From the NCBI RefSeq assembly GCF_002879885.1, contig NZ_PNYA01000006.1, positions 186,001 through 250,000 on the forward strand: 64,000 nt of DNA, in the 5' to 3' direction. A model generated the notes under the pieces. That model ran no database searches. It had not been told where the DNA came from and was given only the letters and a program-made list of their open reading frames with translations. The position numbers were made by a program, and so were the translations under genes. Origin of the DNA: Trinickia dabaoshanensis. GTDB lineage: Bacteria > Pseudomonadota > Gammaproteobacteria > Burkholderiales > Burkholderiaceae. This document shows positions 62,407-64,000 of the stretch, one piece after another; the stretch's first letter is position 1, and each line of letters begins with the position of its first letter.

Positions 62407-64000
62407 CTATTCGAGCGGCCAAATTTCGCGGCTTGCTGCTCTTACCGCCTGAGCCGAATCGAGCGCGAGCAAGTCGCTCGCGCGTTGCCGGCACAGCTGA
62501 TAATCGAGGGTGCGCACGCGCGCCTTGATGCCCGGTACCGCCACCGGGTCCACCGACAATTCGGTGACACCGAGGCCCACGAGCACCGGCACGGCCAACG
62601 GATCGCCCGCCAGCGCGCCGCACACGCCCACCCACTTGCCGTGCTTGGCGGCGCCTTGCGTGGTGTGATCGATCAAGCGCAGCACCGCCGGGTGCAGGCC
62701 GTCCGCTTGCGCGGCGAGATCCGCTTGGCAGCGGTCCATCGCCAGCGTGTATTGCGTCAAGTCATTCGTGCCGATCGAGAGAAAATCGGCATGGCGTGCC
62801 AGCTGATCGGCCAGCAAGGCGGCCGACGGCACTTCGATCATCACGCCCACCTCGACGGGGTCCGTGCGCCCCAAGGCGCGCGCGAGTTCGTCGATCCGTT
62901 TGCGCACGCGCACGAGCTCGCCCGCATCGGTCACCATCGGCAGCAAGATCCGAACGCTGCCGTGCGGCTGCACCGCAATCAGCCCGCGCAATTGGTCGTC
63001 GAGCAGATCGGGGCGCACTTGCGCGAGCCGGATGCCGCGCAAGCCGAGCGCAGGGTTCGCCTCGGGCGGCAGCGTCAAATACGGCACTTCCTTATCGGCA
63101 CCGACGTCGAGCGTGCGGATGATGGCGGTGCGCCCACCCAATGCATCGACGATCGCTTGGTAGCTTTGCCGGTGCTCATCGACGTTCGGCGCCGACTCGC
63201 GATGGATGAACAGCAACTCCGTGCGCAGCAAGCCGACGCAATCGGCTCCGTTCTCGACGGCCGTGCGCGCATCGTCGATCGTCGCGATATTCGCGGCCAC
63301 CTCGATCGAACGGCCGTCGCGCGTGGCCGCCGCCTGGCTGGCCGTACGACGGTTCGCCTCGCGCACGCCGGCCAGCCGCTGACGCTCCAGGCGCGCGCGC
63401 TCGACGTCGAGTTCGGTCGGCGCGTATTCGAGCCGGCCCGCGCTCGCATCGACGACGACTTGCGTACCGTCGGGAATCGCGTGCAACGCATCGCCGACGG
63501 CGACGAGCGCGGGAATCCCGAGTTGGCGGGCGATGATCGCGGCGTGCGACGTGGCGCCGCCCGCGGCCATGACGAGCGCGGTCACGCGCCCGCGGTCGAG
63601 CGAGGACAAATCGGACGGGGTGAATTCGTTCGCGGCGAGCACGGCTTCCTCGGGCAGCGCCCGCGCCGCGGGTTTCGCGTAACCGAGCGCGCGCAGCACG
63701 CGTTTGTCGATATCGCGCAAATCGGCGGCGCGCTCGGCGAGCAGCATGTCCTCGACCTGCGTCAACACGGCGATTTGCGCGCGAATCGCCTCGCGCCAGG
63801 CAAAGCCCGCGCTCTTGCCGAGACTGATCAAATCGCGCGCGGCATCGACGAGCGTCGGATCTTCGAGCAAGACGCGATGAACGGCAAAAATGCCGGCCTC
63901 GCCGACGGCGCCGCGCTGCGACGCATCGCGCACCGTCGTATTCAATTCGGCATCGACGGTCGCCAGCGCGCGGTCGAGCAAACGGCTTTCCGCGGCGGGG
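62407..64000 (-). CDS. PTS enzyme I domain of a multiphosphoryl-transfer protein (5' part beyond right edge)
   Basis: At least 531 residues of enzyme I, open to the right edge. The phosphohistidine is in GGATSHAAIIARQLGIPALV. The PEP-binding domain has LLRTELLFIHRES, NPALGLRGIRLAQVRPDLLDDQLRGL, LLADQLARHADFLSIGTNDLTQYTLAMDR and the active-site cysteine WVGVCGALAGDP. The sequence upstream of the first start codon continues in frame, so the true start is outside the window. In relatives this gene encodes an EIIA-HPr-EI fusion (NagF/PtsP-like); EIIA and HPr would lie beyond 64000. It would energise the nagE transporter downstream. Confidence 0.9.
   Translation of the reverse strand, partial: PAAESRLLDRALATVDAELNTTVRDASQRGAVGEAGIFAVHRVLLEDPTLVDAARDLISLGKSAGFAWREAIRAQIAVLTQVEDMLLAERAADLRDIDKRVLRALGYAKPAARALPEEAVLAANEFTPSDLSSLDRGRVTALVMAAGGATSHAAIIARQLGIPALVAVGDALHAIPDGTQVVVDASAGRLEYAPTELDVERARLERQRLAGVREANRRTASQAAATRDGRSIEVAANIATIDDARTAVENGADCVGLLRTELLFIHRESAPNVDEHRQSYQAIVDALGGRTAIIRTLDVGADKEVPYLTLPPEANPALGLRGIRLAQVRPDLLDDQLRGLIAVQPHGSVRILLPMVTDAGELVRVRKRIDELARALGRTDPVEVGVMIEVPSAALLADQLARHADFLSIGTNDLTQYTLAMDRCQADLAAQADGLHPAVLRLIDHTTQGAAKHGKWVGVCGALAGDPLAVPVLVGLGVTELSVDPVAVPGIKARVRTLDYQLCRQRASDLLALDSAQAVRAASREIWPLE

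Overview
The window is high-GC, densely coded chromosomal DNA from a betaproteobacterium of the Burkholderiaceae (Burkholderia/Paraburkholderia/Trinickia type). This is inferred from gene order: kefB / kdsD-kdsC-lptCAB-rpoN-hpf-ptsN-hprK-rapZ, mutY-mutM, a TPR lipoprotein-biogenesis neighbourhood (lolB-ispE-tRNA-Gln-prs-rplY-pth), rsmD-coaD, ftsY, rpoH and cydABX. It is also supported by the individual protein sequences. No species call is made.

Layout. 1-18.7 kb is conserved core: envelope biogenesis (Kdo synthesis, Lpt transport, LolB), nitrogen/PTS regulation (RpoN, HPF, EIIA-Ntr, HprK, RapZ), base-excision repair (MutY, MutM), isoprenoid and PRPP synthesis, L25, Pth and a 2[4Fe-4S] ferredoxin. 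18.8-47.1 kb is an accessory island for a fucose-containing, O-acetylated exopolysaccharide. It carries gmd, fcl, WcaF-like and WcaI-like genes, a Wzc-type tyrosine kinase/co-polymerase, a Wzx flippase, a Wzy-like polymerase, four further GT-B glycosyltransferases, two acyltransferase-3 membrane proteins, a TupA-like ATP-grasp protein and four paralogous secreted glycosidase-like proteins. 47.2-64 kb is core again: coaD, rsmD, ftsY, maiA, a FAH-family hydrolase, ybiB, leuA with a leucine-rich leader peptide, an NTF2-like protein, a PagL-like deacylase, rpoH behind a CIRCE operator, cydP-cydA-cydB-cydX, and N-acetylglucosamine PTS genes running off the right edge.

How the island works. GDP-mannose is converted to GDP-fucose (Gmd, Fcl). 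Glycosyltransferases assemble a repeat unit, Wzx flips it, Wzy polymerises it and Wzc controls chain growth and export. No Wza, Wzb phosphatase, priming glycosyltransferase or GDP-mannose-forming enzyme is visible, so those functions must be encoded elsewhere.

The most interesting signals are two. (1) Four copies of one unrecognised secreted protein family, all with two invariant glutamates exactly 120 residues apart in contexts typical of clan GH-A glycosidases (W-E-P and L-W-[ST]-[ST]-E). They are probably matrix-processing enzymes built into the locus. (2) A ~65-bp promoter module repeated four times in the island, each copy oriented towards a biosynthetic transcription unit. Each has a conserved upstream block plus a -35/-10 pair separated by exactly 17 bp, which suggests one dedicated regulator. 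One copy sits in front of a decayed glycosyltransferase fragment, a record of how the cluster was rearranged.
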